A stretch of 56,506 nt of DNA from Scatosoma sp045533485 (lineage in GTDB: Bacteria; Bacillota; Clostridia; Christensenellales; Borkfalkiaceae), in NCBI GenBank assembly GCA_045533485.1, contig JAZSHX010000020.1, positions 1-56,506 of the forward strand, read 5' to 3'. The position numbers and the translations under genes are program-made. Shown in pieces: positions 25,778 to 35,044 of this stretch (its first letter is position 1; the number at the start of each line of letters is the position of its first letter). The notes under the pieces were generated by a model. The model was given only the letters and a program-made list of their open reading frames with translations, ran no database searches and was not told where the DNA came from.

Positions 25778-27931
25778 TTAGTCTAAATTCAACAAGTCCT
25801 TATATCTGTTTTCAAACAACTTGGACGCATCCTTGCAAGCGTTCAAAATAACGCTTTGCTTTTCTGCCGCATAGTTGCTTGCCGACGTGCTTTCCATAGC
25901 ATCGTAGAACAATTTAGAGAACGTGCCTTCAACTTCTACGTCTGCAGGAACAAAACCGCCTTCATACACTTCGCCGCCGTCAAATTTGAAGGTTACGAAG
26001 ATGATATGCCAACCGTAATCGGAAGGAGCAACCACGTACGTACCTACGCCTTTACGAACCGCGTATTGCGCAGCCGCTTCAAATTCGGGAACAAAGCTGG
26101 TCTTGTACGGCGTTACCGCATAACCCATGTACGTATTCAACGCGCCGGGGTCGGTGCTGTACGCGAACATCAATTCGTTGACAGCCGAAGCTGCTTTATA
26201 GAATTGCGTGTCCTTATTAAAGAAATCTTTTGCCTTAGGTGTTTCGGTCAAGTTGACTTTACCTTCATAGTAGATAAAGTTTTCATAATTTACTTTACCA
26301 TCAACGGTATAAGAAGGAACGTCGTAATCCCAAGTGCCGTTTATAGATTGAACCGTAGCGCCGGAAACGAAGTTGATATAGCTGTTCATTTCAGCGATAA
26401 AACCGTCAATACCAAGCTTGTTGGGCGTAAACTTCCATTCGCCGTCCACCTTTTCCGCTTTACCGTTATAAGCATATTTGCCTTGATAATGGTCAAGCGA
26501 TTTATATTGTTCGGTTTTAGTAAGGTTGTCCTTGAAGAACAAGTAGCCGTCAGTTGCGCCGTAGAAATCGGTGTTAGCCGTCGTTTGCGTTACCTTGTAA
26601 GAATAATCCGCGTGGTCGTGTTCGCTAAACCAAGTGTTACGCTTATCGGTTGCTTGAATTTTCGTAAGCAACGTTTTACGCGCTTGGAAGAGTTCTTCTT
26701 GGGAAAGCCCCATATTTTTTGCCGCTGCGTATGCCTGTTCTTGCGCTGCGTCAAACGGCAACAAGATATTGTATACGAAACCGAAGTTTTCAAGGCCGGA
26801 CAAAACGAACGTCGTATCCGACAAGCTGGACAAAGCGCCTTCAAAATCCGCAGGGGATTTTTCGTATGCCTTTTGTTGCGCAGAAAGGATTTCCGCATAT
26901 TTTGCTTTCACAGCCGCATAATCGTCGTCTTTCAAGCTGTCGATTGCTTGGTCTTGCAATTCCGTCAAATACTTATTTGCCACTGCTCTTGCAAGCGAAG
27001 TGGAAAGCTCGATATAGTAGTAATCCAACTCCACGAAAGAAGCCGTGTCTTCCCCTTCTCTAATCAAACCGTAGCCTTGCAAGTTGGAAAGGAATGCGTT
27101 GTACGCTTGCTTACGCGTCGTAGCCGTCGAACCTTCTACCTTTTCATACGTACCGCAGGAAGAAACTGCGTTACGGCCTGTGTACACGCCGTAATCCAAC
27201 TTACCATCTTTCATAGGCACGAATTCGTCGTCAAACGTGTCTACGTTGGTAGGCATCGTTTGCGCGTCGCCGTGGTCGTGTTCTTCGTCGTCTTCTTTGA
27301 TGTAATTTGCTTCCGCTTGGTCAAGCGCGGAGTTGATGCTTTGTTGGAACGCGTACACGGTTTCAAAATAATCTTCCGTGTCCGTGCCGTTTTCCGTCAA
27401 GAAATATTCCATAGCAAGCGCGGTTTTATTTTCCTGATAAAGTTCTTTTTGTTTACCGGTTGCGCCTTCAATTGCTTTATTTACATAAGTCAAGCAATCT
27501 TCCGCGGACGCTTTCGTTACGTTATCGTCTTCATCGGTAAAGCCTTTTTCCAAATAGTAAGCAACGGCGTATTGCGTCAAGATTTTTTGGTTTACCAAAT
27601 CATCCATAAGCAATTCAAACGTTTGCTTATAGGTGTAGCCGTAGCTGTTTACGTATTGTGATCCAACGCTGATAAAGTATGCAACCAAATCGCGTTTATA
27701 CACGTCGGTTGCCAAAACGCCTTTATCAATCAACGTTTCCACGCCAGCCGTTGTCGTCGAGGAAAATTCATTGCTTGCGCTCAACGTATCCGTGATATCA
27801 ACTTTTGCAACGACTTGTCTTAAATCCAAATCATTATCCGTGAGCAAAAAGGTACAGCTCGTTGCACCCATCGTAAGGGCAACGCTCATACATAATGCTA
27901 CGGTTTTCTTAATGGTGTTCATTTTTCTCAT
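25778..27931 (-). CDS. SurA/PrsA-like lipoprotein foldase (putative peptidyl-prolyl isomerase)
   Basis: 717 residues. A basic start (MRKMNTIKK) precedes a hydrophobic stretch ending ATSC, a plausible but imperfect lipobox with Cys near residue 26. So it is likely membrane-anchored outside the cell. Long helical segments carry the SurA-N type pattern (YKQTFELLMDDLVNQKILTQYAVAYYLEKG). Near the C-terminus AAQYAVRKGVGTYVVAPSDYGWHIIFVTF resembles the end of a parvulin domain (GxHIIxV). A foldase gene directly after mfd is a common clostridial order and supports the call. The His/Asp/Glu-rich stretch EDDEEHDHGD is unexplained. ATG 27931 has GGAG 7 bp upstream, with its own promoter and terminator. 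Confidence 0.72.
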   Translation of the reverse strand: MRKMNTIKKTVALCMSVALTMGATSCTFLLTDNDLDLRQVVAKVDITDTLSASNEFSSTTTAGVETLIDKGVLATDVYKRDLVAYFISVGSQYVNSYGYTYKQTFELLMDDLVNQKILTQYAVAYYLEKGFTDEDDNVTKASAEDCLTYVNKAIEGATGKQKELYQENKTALAMEYFLTENGTDTEDYFETVYAFQQSINSALDQAEANYIKEDDEEHDHGDAQTMPTNVDTFDDEFVPMKDGKLDYGVYTGRNAVSSCGTYEKVEGSTATTRKQAYNAFLSNLQGYGLIREGEDTASFVELDYYYIELSTSLARAVANKYLTELQDQAIDSLKDDDYAAVKAKYAEILSAQQKAYEKSPADFEGALSSLSDTTFVLSGLENFGFVYNILLPFDAAQEQAYAAAKNMGLSQEELFQARKTLLTKIQATDKRNTWFSEHDHADYSYKVTQTTANTDFYGATDGYLFFKDNLTKTEQYKSLDHYQGKYAYNGKAEKVDGEWKFTPNKLGIDGFIAEMNSYINFVSGATVQSINGTWDYDVPSYTVDGKVNYENFIYYEGKVNLTETPKAKDFFNKDTQFYKAASAVNELMFAYSTDPGALNTYMGYAVTPYKTSFVPEFEAAAQYAVRKGVGTYVVAPSDYGWHIIFVTFKFDGGEVYEGGFVPADVEVEGTFSKLFYDAMESTSASNYAAEKQSVILNACKDASKLFENRYKDLLNLD

Positions 27932-27977
27932 AAAATCGCTCCGATTTTTTTATCCAGATTTCTTCTCGCGCGCATAC

Positions 27978-27989
27978 GCATACGTATGC
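27978..27989. repeat. Perfect 12-bp palindrome in the leader of the lipoprotein gene
   Basis: GCATACGTATGC, preceded by a further GCATAC copy. It lies about 15-25 bases after the predicted transcription start, where a repressor or RNA hairpin could act. Confidence 0.6.
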
Positions 27990-28010
27990 CCACACACGCT
28001 ATCACTCTAT

Positions 28011-28039
28011 ATTATAACGCATTTTTTCGTAAAGTGCAA
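28011..28039 (-). promoter_or_regulatory. Sigma-A promoter of the lipoprotein gene
   Basis: -35 TTGCAC (28039-28034), 17 bp, -10 TATAAT (28016-28011). Confidence 0.85.
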
Positions 28040-28049
28040 ACGTTTTAGC

Positions 28050-31000
28050 TTATAAAGTTGAGAAAGTTAGCGCAAATTTCAAAAATTTTGTCATTTGTGC
28101 CATCAACTGCGCCGCATCCTTGCCTTGATAGAACTCTATAATCGGTGCAGCGCTCATATTTAAGCGCGTTTGATTTTTGTATGCGTCCAACGCGCCTTGC
28201 AAGCGTTTATCGCCCAGCGATTGCAACGACGGAAGCTCCAAGCTCCCCACGCCCTTTGCCACCGTAATTTTTTTAACGTGAAATTTAGCCGCGTAGCTTT
28301 TTAAAACGGCAATCACAAGCAGGTTTTCGACAGCGCGCGGCAATTCGCCGTAAGTGTCCGTCAGCGATGCGTACACACGTTTATAATCGGCGACCGAAGA
28401 AATTTCGGCAATTTGTTTGTAGGCATCCAAGCGTCCTGCGCTCGATTCGATATATTTTTCGGAAATGTAGGCGTTCGTTTGAATATCCAGCTCTACGGGC
28501 GTAAAACTTTCTCCCGTCAATTCTTCTTTCAAAAGCTTGGAATACAGCTCGTAGCCGACTTTATCCATATGCCCGTGCTGTTCCGCACCCAACACGTTGC
28601 CCGTACCGCGAATTTCCAAATCGCGCATAGCAAGCTTATACCCCGAACCCAGCTCGGTAAATTCCATAATCGCTTTCAACCGCGCCGACGCGTTATCGCT
28701 CATTACGCGTTGCGCTTTATAGGTAAAATACGCGTGCGCCAATCGCGAACTGCGCCCCACTCTGCCTTTGAGCTGATACAGCTGTGAAATGCCGAAGCGG
28801 TCGCTATCAATCACGATAATCGTGTTAGCGTTGGGTAAATCGACGCCGTTTTCAATAATCGTCGTTGTGACAAGAATATCCGTTTGACCGCTATAAAAAT
28901 TGAGTACGGCGTTTTCCAGCACCGTTTTATCCATCCTGCCGTGTACAACGGAAATTTTCGCTTCGGGTAAAATGGCTTTTACCGTTGCCGCAAACGTAAA
29001 AATACTTTCCACCTTGTTGTACAAAATGAACACTTGACCGCCGCGCGAAAGTTCGCGTATGCACGCGTCGCGAATAAGTGTTTCCGTTTCTTCCACCACG
29101 TACGTTTGCACGGGTAAACGCTCTACGGGCGGCGTGTGTATCGTCGATATATCCCGAATCCCCGAAAGCGACATATGCAGCGTTCTGGGGATAGGCGTTG
29201 CCGTCATCGTTAAGCAATCTATATCCTTGCGGATATGCTTGATTTTTTCCTTATGCTCCACCCCAAAACGTTGTTCTTCATCTAAAACCAGCAAGCCCAA
29301 ATTTTTAAACTCAATATCCTTTGAGAGTAATCGATGCGTACCGATCACCAAATCCACGCTGCCATCCTTTAAGCCCTGCAAAACCGTGGCCGTTTCCTTG
29401 GGAGTGTTGAAGCGATTGAGCACCGCAACTTTCACGCCGAACTGTTCAAAACGCGCAAGCGCCGTTTGATAATGCTGTTTGCAAAGCACCGTGCTGGGAC
29501 ACATCAGCGCCGCTTGTTTACCTGCCAACGCGCACAAATACACAGCGCGGAACGCCACTTCCGTTTTCCCAAACCCCACGTCGCCGCAAAGCAATCTGTC
29601 CATCACCTTATCCGAACACATATCCGCTTTGATTTCTTCTACCGAGCTTGCTTGGTCGGGAGTTAATTCATAGGGAAACGCGTCTTCAAATTCCTGCATA
29701 AACGCTTGATTTTCGGGGAAAACGTAACCCTTCTTTTGCGTACGTTCGGCATACAGCTGTTTTAAGTCGAACGCAAGCTTTTTGAGCGACGCCTTTACGC
29801 GCGCTTTTACCCGTTCAAAGTCCGCGCCGCCGATTTTACTAAGCGTAGGATTGCTGTCCCCTACGTACTTAGAAAGCACGTCCATACATTCGACAGGCAC
29901 GTACAGCGTGTCGCCGTCCTTATACGAAAGCGCGATATATTCCTTTGTTCCGTCCGTCGTTTCGATTTTTTTACTGCCAAGGACTTTACCGATACCATGC
30001 GTTTCGTGCACGACGAAATCGCCGATTTCGGGCGCGGCAAACATTTCCCCACGCTTACGGCGTATGCGGCGCACGTCGGGGGCTTTGGTATACAAATCGT
30101 TTACGCCGATTACCGCCAGCTTACAATCGTGCAGGACAAACCCTTTATCTAATTTTTCGCTCAGTACGCACACTCCGCCCAGCGTTTGTGCCGTGTTGGA
30201 TAATTTCACCGTGGAAACGTAGCTTTCCGCGAAATTCTCCGTCATTTTTACGGCACGTTTTTCATCGCCGCAGTATAAAAGCACGTTATAGCCGCCCTTG
30301 CGCCAGTTTTGCACGTCCGTCAAAAGCGACGGAAAACCGTTCAAGTATTTAGTGGTAGGCGTAGCGGATAAATTGTAAATTTTTAAGGGATTAAACAGGA
30401 ACGGATTGCCCGTAAACGTTTGTAAAACTACCCGTCGAAATTGCTGTATGCCTTCGATAAAGTTGTTTTTGTCTACGTATTGTTTTTGCGAAAAGGCAAA
30501 CGTTTCGCCACTGGACAAAAGCATATGGAAACGTTCGTCGTGCTCCTTATACAAGCCGTTGAGTTTATCCCAAAGCGCCTTACCTTCGTCAAAGACAAGC
30601 ACTGTGTCCTTATCTATCATAGAAAAACAGTCAACGGAATTTTGTAAAAGTGGCAATATAAACGCGTCGTCCATTTGCGGATTTGACAAAATCTCATCGG
30701 CAATTGCGCGTGCGCGCGCGTATGCCGTTGCGTTTTGACAACGCGAAACGCCGTCTTCTAATTCCTGCTTCACCGCCGCCTTATCCGCTTCTTCCACCAT
30801 CACGTCCGTAGCCGTTAAAATGCGCACTTGTTTTACGGGCGATAATCTTGCGCCCGTCACTGCGTCGTACGGCTTGATTTTTTCTACCGCATCGCCGAAA
30901 AAGTCTACGCGGACAGGGTTTTGTGATCCTACGGGATAGATATCCAAAATATCACCGCGCAAAGCGAATACCCCTTCGCTTTCCACTTCGTGATTGCGTA

Positions 31001-31457
31001 CATACCCCATGCGAACAAGCGTTTCGGGCAAGCGAGTAAAATCAAATTCTTCATTTTCCGTCAAGGTAATAGAAGGCAACTTTTTAGGAAAAAGCTGAAT
31101 AAGCGCGTCCACTTCCGCCACCACGACATCCGTGCCGTTTATCAAAGCGTCAATGCCTTTCAAACGCTTAAAAAGGGCGTCTTTGGAAAGCGCTTTGCGA
31201 TAAAAAAGCACTTCGTCTTTTGCCGCTAAAATTCCCACGGGCTTCCCCGATAAAGCGGCAATATTTTCCGCCGCCCGTTTTGCCGCAACTGCGTCCGCTG
31301 TGATATACAAAACGGGGTACGGCATACAACCGCCTATCAAATGCTTTAAGGAATCGGAAACGCCGAAAACCGCCGTGGGTGTACCACGACGGACGTCTTG
31401 TTCAAGAGCGGAATATTCACTCCCTAATTGTTCAAACGTAAAAAAATTGCGTTTCAT
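28050..31457 (-). CDS. mfd: Transcription-repair coupling factor
   Basis: 1135 residues, normal Mfd length. UvrB-like N-terminus, then the RNA-polymerase-interacting domain (EIGDFVVHETHGIGKVLG...EYIALSYKDGDTLYVPVECMDVLSKY). The translocase motor has Walker A GDVGFGKTEVAFRA, DEEQ box LVLDEEQRFGVEH, TATPIPRTLHMS and motif VI DLPNANTIIVIDSDRFGISQLYQLKGRVGRS. It removes stalled RNA polymerase and recruits UvrA. It starts 25 bp after pth, in the order prs-pth-mfd seen in Bacillus and Clostridium. Confidence 0.98.
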   Translation of the reverse strand: MKRNFFTFEQLGSEYSALEQDVRRGTPTAVFGVSDSLKHLIGGCMPYPVLYITADAVAAKRAAENIAALSGKPVGILAAKDEVLFYRKALSKDALFKRLKGIDALINGTDVVVAEVDALIQLFPKKLPSITLTENEEFDFTRLPETLVRMGYVRNHEVESEGVFALRGDILDIYPVGSQNPVRVDFFGDAVEKIKPYDAVTGARLSPVKQVRILTATDVMVEEADKAAVKQELEDGVSRCQNATAYARARAIADEILSNPQMDDAFILPLLQNSVDCFSMIDKDTVLVFDEGKALWDKLNGLYKEHDERFHMLLSSGETFAFSQKQYVDKNNFIEGIQQFRRVVLQTFTGNPFLFNPLKIYNLSATPTTKYLNGFPSLLTDVQNWRKGGYNVLLYCGDEKRAVKMTENFAESYVSTVKLSNTAQTLGGVCVLSEKLDKGFVLHDCKLAVIGVNDLYTKAPDVRRIRRKRGEMFAAPEIGDFVVHETHGIGKVLGSKKIETTDGTKEYIALSYKDGDTLYVPVECMDVLSKYVGDSNPTLSKIGGADFERVKARVKASLKKLAFDLKQLYAERTQKKGYVFPENQAFMQEFEDAFPYELTPDQASSVEEIKADMCSDKVMDRLLCGDVGFGKTEVAFRAVYLCALAGKQAALMCPSTVLCKQHYQTALARFEQFGVKVAVLNRFNTPKETATVLQGLKDGSVDLVIGTHRLLSKDIEFKNLGLLVLDEEQRFGVEHKEKIKHIRKDIDCLTMTATPIPRTLHMSLSGIRDISTIHTPPVERLPVQTYVVEETETLIRDACIRELSRGGQVFILYNKVESIFTFAATVKAILPEAKISVVHGRMDKTVLENAVLNFYSGQTDILVTTTIIENGVDLPNANTIIVIDSDRFGISQLYQLKGRVGRSSRLAHAYFTYKAQRVMSDNASARLKAIMEFTELGSGYKLAMRDLEIRGTGNVLGAEQHGHMDKVGYELYSKLLKEELTGESFTPVELDIQTNAYISEKYIESSAGRLDAYKQIAEISSVADYKRVYASLTDTYGELPRAVENLLVIAVLKSYAAKFHVKKITVAKGVGSLELPSLQSLGDKRLQGALDAYKNQTRLNMSAAPIIEFYQGKDAAQLMAQMTKFLKFALTFSTL

Positions 31458-31482
31458 TGTTGCCTTATTGCTTGTATAGTTA

Positions 31483-32046
31483 TTAGCCGTTAAATTGACA
31501 CATTACGTTGTCGATAGTCGTTCCCTTCGCAAACGCCGCCGCCGCTTCCCCTGCTTTGTGGCAAGCCGCCGCAAACAGCTCATAATCGTCCTTTCTCACT
31601 TCCGACAACACGTAATTGATGATAGGAATATCTACGTTTTCGTCACGAATCCCCACGCGAATACGCGCAAAAGAGTTTAAGCCCGTTTCGCCGATAATGC
31701 TGCGCATACCGTTATGCGTACCCGCGCTACCGCTTGCGCGAATACGGATTTTGCCTTTGGGTAAATCGTAATCATCATAAATCACAAGCAGGTTTTCGGG
31801 CGCGATTTTATATTTTGCCATAAGCTGTTTTACCGCCCTGCCCGAATTGTTCATATAGGTCAGCGGACGGGCAAAAATCACCTTTTCTCCGTTCACGTAC
31901 GCTTCCGCAACGGACGCTTCACATTCCTTTTTCTTAAATTTTGCGCCTACGATTTCCGCAGCGTCGCCCACGGCGATAAAACCCATATTGTGAAAGGTTT
32001 TTTCGTACTGTTTTTCGGGGTTTCCAAGACCAACGATTAAATACAT
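31483..32046 (-). CDS. pth: Peptidyl-tRNA hydrolase
   Basis: 187 residues. It recycles tRNA from prematurely released peptidyl-tRNA. Family signatures: MYLIVGLGNPEKQYEKTFHNMGF with the catalytic His, FARPLTYMNNSGRAV, IYDDYDLPKGKIRIRASGSAGTHNGMRSI with the catalytic Asp region. Between prs and mfd, starting 73 bp after prs with a hairpin in the gap and sharing transcription with mfd. Confidence 0.97.
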   Translation of the reverse strand: MYLIVGLGNPEKQYEKTFHNMGFIAVGDAAEIVGAKFKKKECEASVAEAYVNGEKVIFARPLTYMNNSGRAVKQLMAKYKIAPENLLVIYDDYDLPKGKIRIRASGSAGTHNGMRSIIGETGLNSFARIRVGIRDENVDIPIINYVLSEVRKDDYELFAAACHKAGEAAAAFAKGTTIDNVMCQFNG

Positions 32047-32069
32047 ATTTGTTTCCTTTTCGTGAGAAG

Positions 32070-32094
32070 TGCCGCCGTTTGTTGAGCGGCGGCA
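32070..32094 (-). other. Strong hairpin between prs and pth
   Basis: TGCCGCCG pairs with CGGCGGCA around a nine-base loop. No T run follows on the minus strand, so it looks more like an mRNA stability or processing element than a terminator. Confidence 0.6.
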
Positions 32095-32118
32095 TCATCA
32101 TTTGTGTTTATTTTTTTA

Positions 32119-33063
32119 TCAATCGTACAACTTCGACATAGGTTTGTCAAGGTATACGTTTTCGATTGCCGCCGCAAAGATATCCGCAACGGTCAACACT
32201 TCAAATTTATCAAGCTTTTTGCTTTCGGGAAGATGTACCGTATCCAACATAACCAGCTTGTTGATTGCAGATTTTTCTAATCTTTCAATGGCAGGACCGC
32301 TCAATACAGCGTGCGTACAGCCTGCATACACTTCCGTTGCGCCTGCGTCCTTAATGGCTTGCGCGCCTTGGCAAAGCGTACCAGCCGTGTCGATCATATC
32401 GTCGATCATAAGGCAGCGCTTGCCTTTTACGTCGCCGATGATGCTCATAACTTCCATCACGTTCGCCTTGGGACGGCGTTTATCGATGATAGCAATGGGG
32501 ACGCCAAATTTTTCTGCAACCTTTCTGGAACGTTTTACACTGCCAAGGTCGGGAGCAACCACCACGTCGATGTTGTTTTGTTTTGCGAAATAGTTGTAAA
32601 GCGTAGGACCGCCAAGCAAGTTATCTACGGGAATATCGAAGAACCCTTGAATTTGGTCGGCATGCAAATCCATTGTCAAAACGCGGTCAGCGCCAGCTTC
32701 CGTCAAAAGATTTGCAACAAGCTTTGCCGTGATGGGATCACGAGAGCGTGCCTTTCTGTCTTGGCGTGCATACCCAAAATAAGGTATAACTGCCGTGATA
32801 CGGCCTGCGGACGCGCGCTTTGCCGCGTCGATCATAATCAACAATTCCATCAAATTGTCGTTGACGGGTGCGCAAGTGGATTGAATGATAAATACGTCTC
32901 TACCACGTACCGTTTCAGCGATGTGTACGCTGATTTCCCCGTCGGAAAACGTGCTGACTTCCACTTCGCCAAGCTCGGTATTGAGCTTTTTAGCAATGGC
33001 TTTTGCCAGTTCACGATTGGAGTTACCGGAAAACAACTTAATTTCGTTACCGTGCGTTATCAT
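32119..33063 (-). CDS. prs: Ribose-phosphate pyrophosphokinase
   Basis: 314 residues. It makes PRPP from ribose-5-P and ATP. Signatures: KLFSGNSNRELAKAIAKKL, FSDGEISVHIAETVRGRDVFIIQS, the ATP site YFGYARQDRK, DLHADQIQGFFDIPVDNL and the PRPP loop CLMIDDMIDTAGTL. ATG 33063 follows AAGGAAGG. It is the first gene of prs-pth-mfd. A leader of about 125 bases carries two small hairpins. It supplies hpt in the same window with substrate. Confidence 0.98.
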   Translation of the reverse strand: MITHGNEIKLFSGNSNRELAKAIAKKLNTELGEVEVSTFSDGEISVHIAETVRGRDVFIIQSTCAPVNDNLMELLIMIDAAKRASAGRITAVIPYFGYARQDRKARSRDPITAKLVANLLTEAGADRVLTMDLHADQIQGFFDIPVDNLLGGPTLYNYFAKQNNIDVVVAPDLGSVKRSRKVAEKFGVPIAIIDKRRPKANVMEVMSIIGDVKGKRCLMIDDMIDTAGTLCQGAQAIKDAGATEVYAGCTHAVLSGPAIERLEKSAINKLVMLDTVHLPESKKLDKFEVLTVADIFAAAIENVYLDKPMSKLYD

Positions 33064-33221
33064 ATGTAACCTTCCTTTTATTATTTTTCGCTCTTTCGCT
33101 TTCCTGCGAAACAGCGATTTTTTTTAAATATGAAACTCCATTTTCCCCATTGGCGTGCCCGACACGCTGCTTATCACCCTATCACACTTATTATAATACC
33201 TTATTTTGTTTTTTAAGTCAA
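33064..33221 (-). promoter_or_regulatory. Promoter and long structured leader of prs
   Basis: -35 TTGACT (33221-33216), 17 bp, -10 TATTAT (33198-33193). The ~125-base leader can form GCGTG-TCGGG-CACGC and TTTCGC-AGGAAA-GCGAAA hairpins. I recognise no known riboswitch class. Confidence 0.7.
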
Positions 33222-33238
33222 CAAAATGAACGCACATT

Positions 33239-33748
33239 TTACATTTCTTTCTTAGAAAAATCCGTTTGCGATTGTTTTTCTTCCTTTTGCTTGTTACGCA
33301 TCGCCACAAAAAAACCCGTCAGCACGCCTTTGCACTCTTCTTCCAGTACGCCGCCAACCACTTGCGACGTATGATTGAGTAAATTCGCCTGCGCAAGCTC
33401 GTTGGTAAGCGACCTGCCCTTTTGTTCATACGCGCCGAAATAAATTTTATCCACGCGCGCGTTCAAGCAAGCTCCCATACACATAGGGCACGGCTCTAAC
33501 GTAACGTACAGCTCGCACTCTTCAGGTAAGCGCCATGAGTGGAATTTTTTACACGCCTTATCAATCGCCATCATTTCTGCGTGCGCGGAAGCAAGCTGTA
33601 ATTTCGCACGACGGTTATACCCCCTTGCCACCACCTTATCTTGGTACACGACCACTGCGCCGATAGGCACTTCTCCTTCCGCAAGCCCTTTCTTTGCCAT
33701 ACGGATTGCCGCGCGCATAAATTTTTCTTCTCTTGTTAAGCGTTTCAT
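33239..33748 (-). CDS. tadA: tRNA-specific adenosine deaminase
   Basis: About 169 residues. It converts A34 to inosine in tRNA-Arg(ACG). Zn-deaminase motifs are SAHAEMMAI (His ligand and catalytic Glu) and TLEPCPMCMGAC (two Cys ligands). FFVAMRNKQKEEK near the end is TadA-typical, with a longer polar tail than usual. I start it at ATG 33748 because AAAGGA lies 8 bp upstream; a start at 33772 would overlap the M14 peptidase gene. It adjoins that gene with a one-base gap, so translation is coupled. Confidence 0.95.
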   Translation of the reverse strand: MKRLTREEKFMRAAIRMAKKGLAEGEVPIGAVVVYQDKVVARGYNRRAKLQLASAHAEMMAIDKACKKFHSWRLPEECELYVTLEPCPMCMGACLNARVDKIYFGAYEQKGRSLTNELAQANLLNHTSQVVGGVLEEECKGVLTGFFVAMRNKQKEEKQSQTDFSKKEM

Positions 33749-33749
33749 A

Positions 33750-34562
33750 TTAAAATTCCTTTGACAGTTCATATAAGGCGTATTTGTTTTTTCTTACGAT
33801 ATCGCCAAACGCGCTTTTATCAAGCGGATGGATATATTTTTCTTTGCCGACTTCCACAGTGAAAGACGGGATATTCATAGCTTGTATACACCAGTCTTTA
33901 TATCCGCCCACGCTGCCCTTCGCTACCTTTAGGGGATAACCCGTGGTGCGCGACAAACAGTTCGCCAACCTGCTCTCTATGGGGCAGGTATGCGACGAAT
34001 AAGCAAATAAACGGTAAATTTCTTCCCCTTTCGTATGATAACTGACGGTATAATCGGGGCGTATTTCCTGTGTAAAGCGCATAAGCGCACGACTTTCCGG
34101 TTCGCTAAACGGCTTTTCCCCGATATAGTTTTCCGCGCCTGCAACGCGCGTGTTTTTCACGCCTTTGCCCCACTGTGCGTCAAAATTGACGTTCAAATCG
34201 ACGCCGCGTGCATTTGCCTTCCAAAGCGAAAAATCATTTCCTTTATTGAGGTAAAGCAAACGGTTTTTTACCACTGGATTTTTCACGCTGTCTATGCCGC
34301 ACTGCGACAACAGCGCGCCGTCGGGGTTGGTCAGCGGCAACACCCAAAGCGAGCCTTTATAAACCCCGATTTGTGCGTGCATAAGCGCAAGCATCGCCGT
34401 AATATATTCTCTGCCGTGTAAGGCGTACTGCGCAATCCCCACGGGACGCCCTGCGCCTATTTTTACGGCGTATATATTTCTATCTAAAACGCTTTTACCG
34501 ATTATGCGTTTGGGGACGTGTGTATCGTTATAAAAATTGCAAACGCGCGAATAAATATCCAT
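33750..34562 (-). CDS. M14-family zinc carboxypeptidase
   Basis: 270 residues without signal peptide or LysM repeats. Zn ligands: HGREY (His and Glu) and SYHTKGEE (His). Substrate Arg/Asn region ANARGVDLNVNFDAQW. Catalytic Glu in SFTVEVGKEK. This is the compact MpaA/Endopeptidase-I-like form, so a cytoplasmic gamma-D-Glu-diaminopimelate peptidase that recycles wall peptides is likely (inference). No good ribosome site precedes ATG 34562. It lies in a run with rlmH upstream and tadA downstream. Confidence 0.9.
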   Translation of the reverse strand: MDIYSRVCNFYNDTHVPKRIIGKSVLDRNIYAVKIGAGRPVGIAQYALHGREYITAMLALMHAQIGVYKGSLWVLPLTNPDGALLSQCGIDSVKNPVVKNRLLYLNKGNDFSLWKANARGVDLNVNFDAQWGKGVKNTRVAGAENYIGEKPFSEPESRALMRFTQEIRPDYTVSYHTKGEEIYRLFAYSSHTCPIESRLANCLSRTTGYPLKVAKGSVGGYKDWCIQAMNIPSFTVEVGKEKYIHPLDKSAFGDIVRKNKYALYELSKEF

Positions 34563-34597
34563 GCAACAATATACGCAAGCGCGCGTAAAAAGTTGCG

Positions 34598-35035
34598 TTA
34601 TTTGTGATAGGTTGCGCCTGCGTTAATCATAAACGCGCGGTAAACTTGTTCGGCAAGTATTACGCGCATAAGCTGATGGGGAAAGGTCATATCGGAAAAG
34701 GAAAGTTTCCAGTCCGCCGCCCTTTTCACTTGGTCGGCAAGTCCGCAGGAAGAGCCGATCACGAAAGTGATTTCCTTTCCGCTGTCGGTAAGCGCGGCTA
34801 TCTTTTGCGCAAGCTTTTCACTGGACGCCTTTTCTCCTTCGACGGCAAGCGCTATCGTGTACCCCTTGCAAGCACGTAAAATATCGTCGCATTCCGCCTG
34901 CGGATTTGCGCCTTCCGCAATTTCTTTGATTTCCACTTTAGCAAAACGGGAAAGACGTTTTACGTATTCGTTTACCGCTTCGCGGTAAAAGCTTTCCTTG
35001 ATTTTACCAACCACCACGAAATATATCTTTTGCAT
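34598..35035 (-). CDS. rlmH: 23S rRNA pseudouridine-1915 N3-methyltransferase
   Basis: 145 residues, slightly short for RlmH (about 156-159) because of a trimmed central loop. The SPOUT SAM-binding segment FVIGSSCGLADQVK and the C-terminal signature FSDMTFPHQLMRVILAEQVYRAFMINAGATYHK are complete. It methylates pseudouridine 1915 in helix 69 of 23S rRNA. ATG 35035 follows AGGGGAAG. It is 9 bp after the CPBP protease gene and is co-transcribed with it. Confidence 0.95.
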   Translation of the reverse strand: MQKIYFVVVGKIKESFYREAVNEYVKRLSRFAKVEIKEIAEGANPQAECDDILRACKGYTIALAVEGEKASSEKLAQKIAALTDSGKEITFVIGSSCGLADQVKRAADWKLSFSDMTFPHQLMRVILAEQVYRAFMINAGATYHK

Positions 35036-35044
35036 AGCTTCCCC

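Noticed and set aside
25856..27661. 601-codon open frame on the plus strand opposite the lipoprotein gene
   Set aside because: It is a shadow caused by codon bias of the minus-strand gene. It has no ribosome site and no recognisable domain, while the minus-strand protein has a signal peptide and family features.
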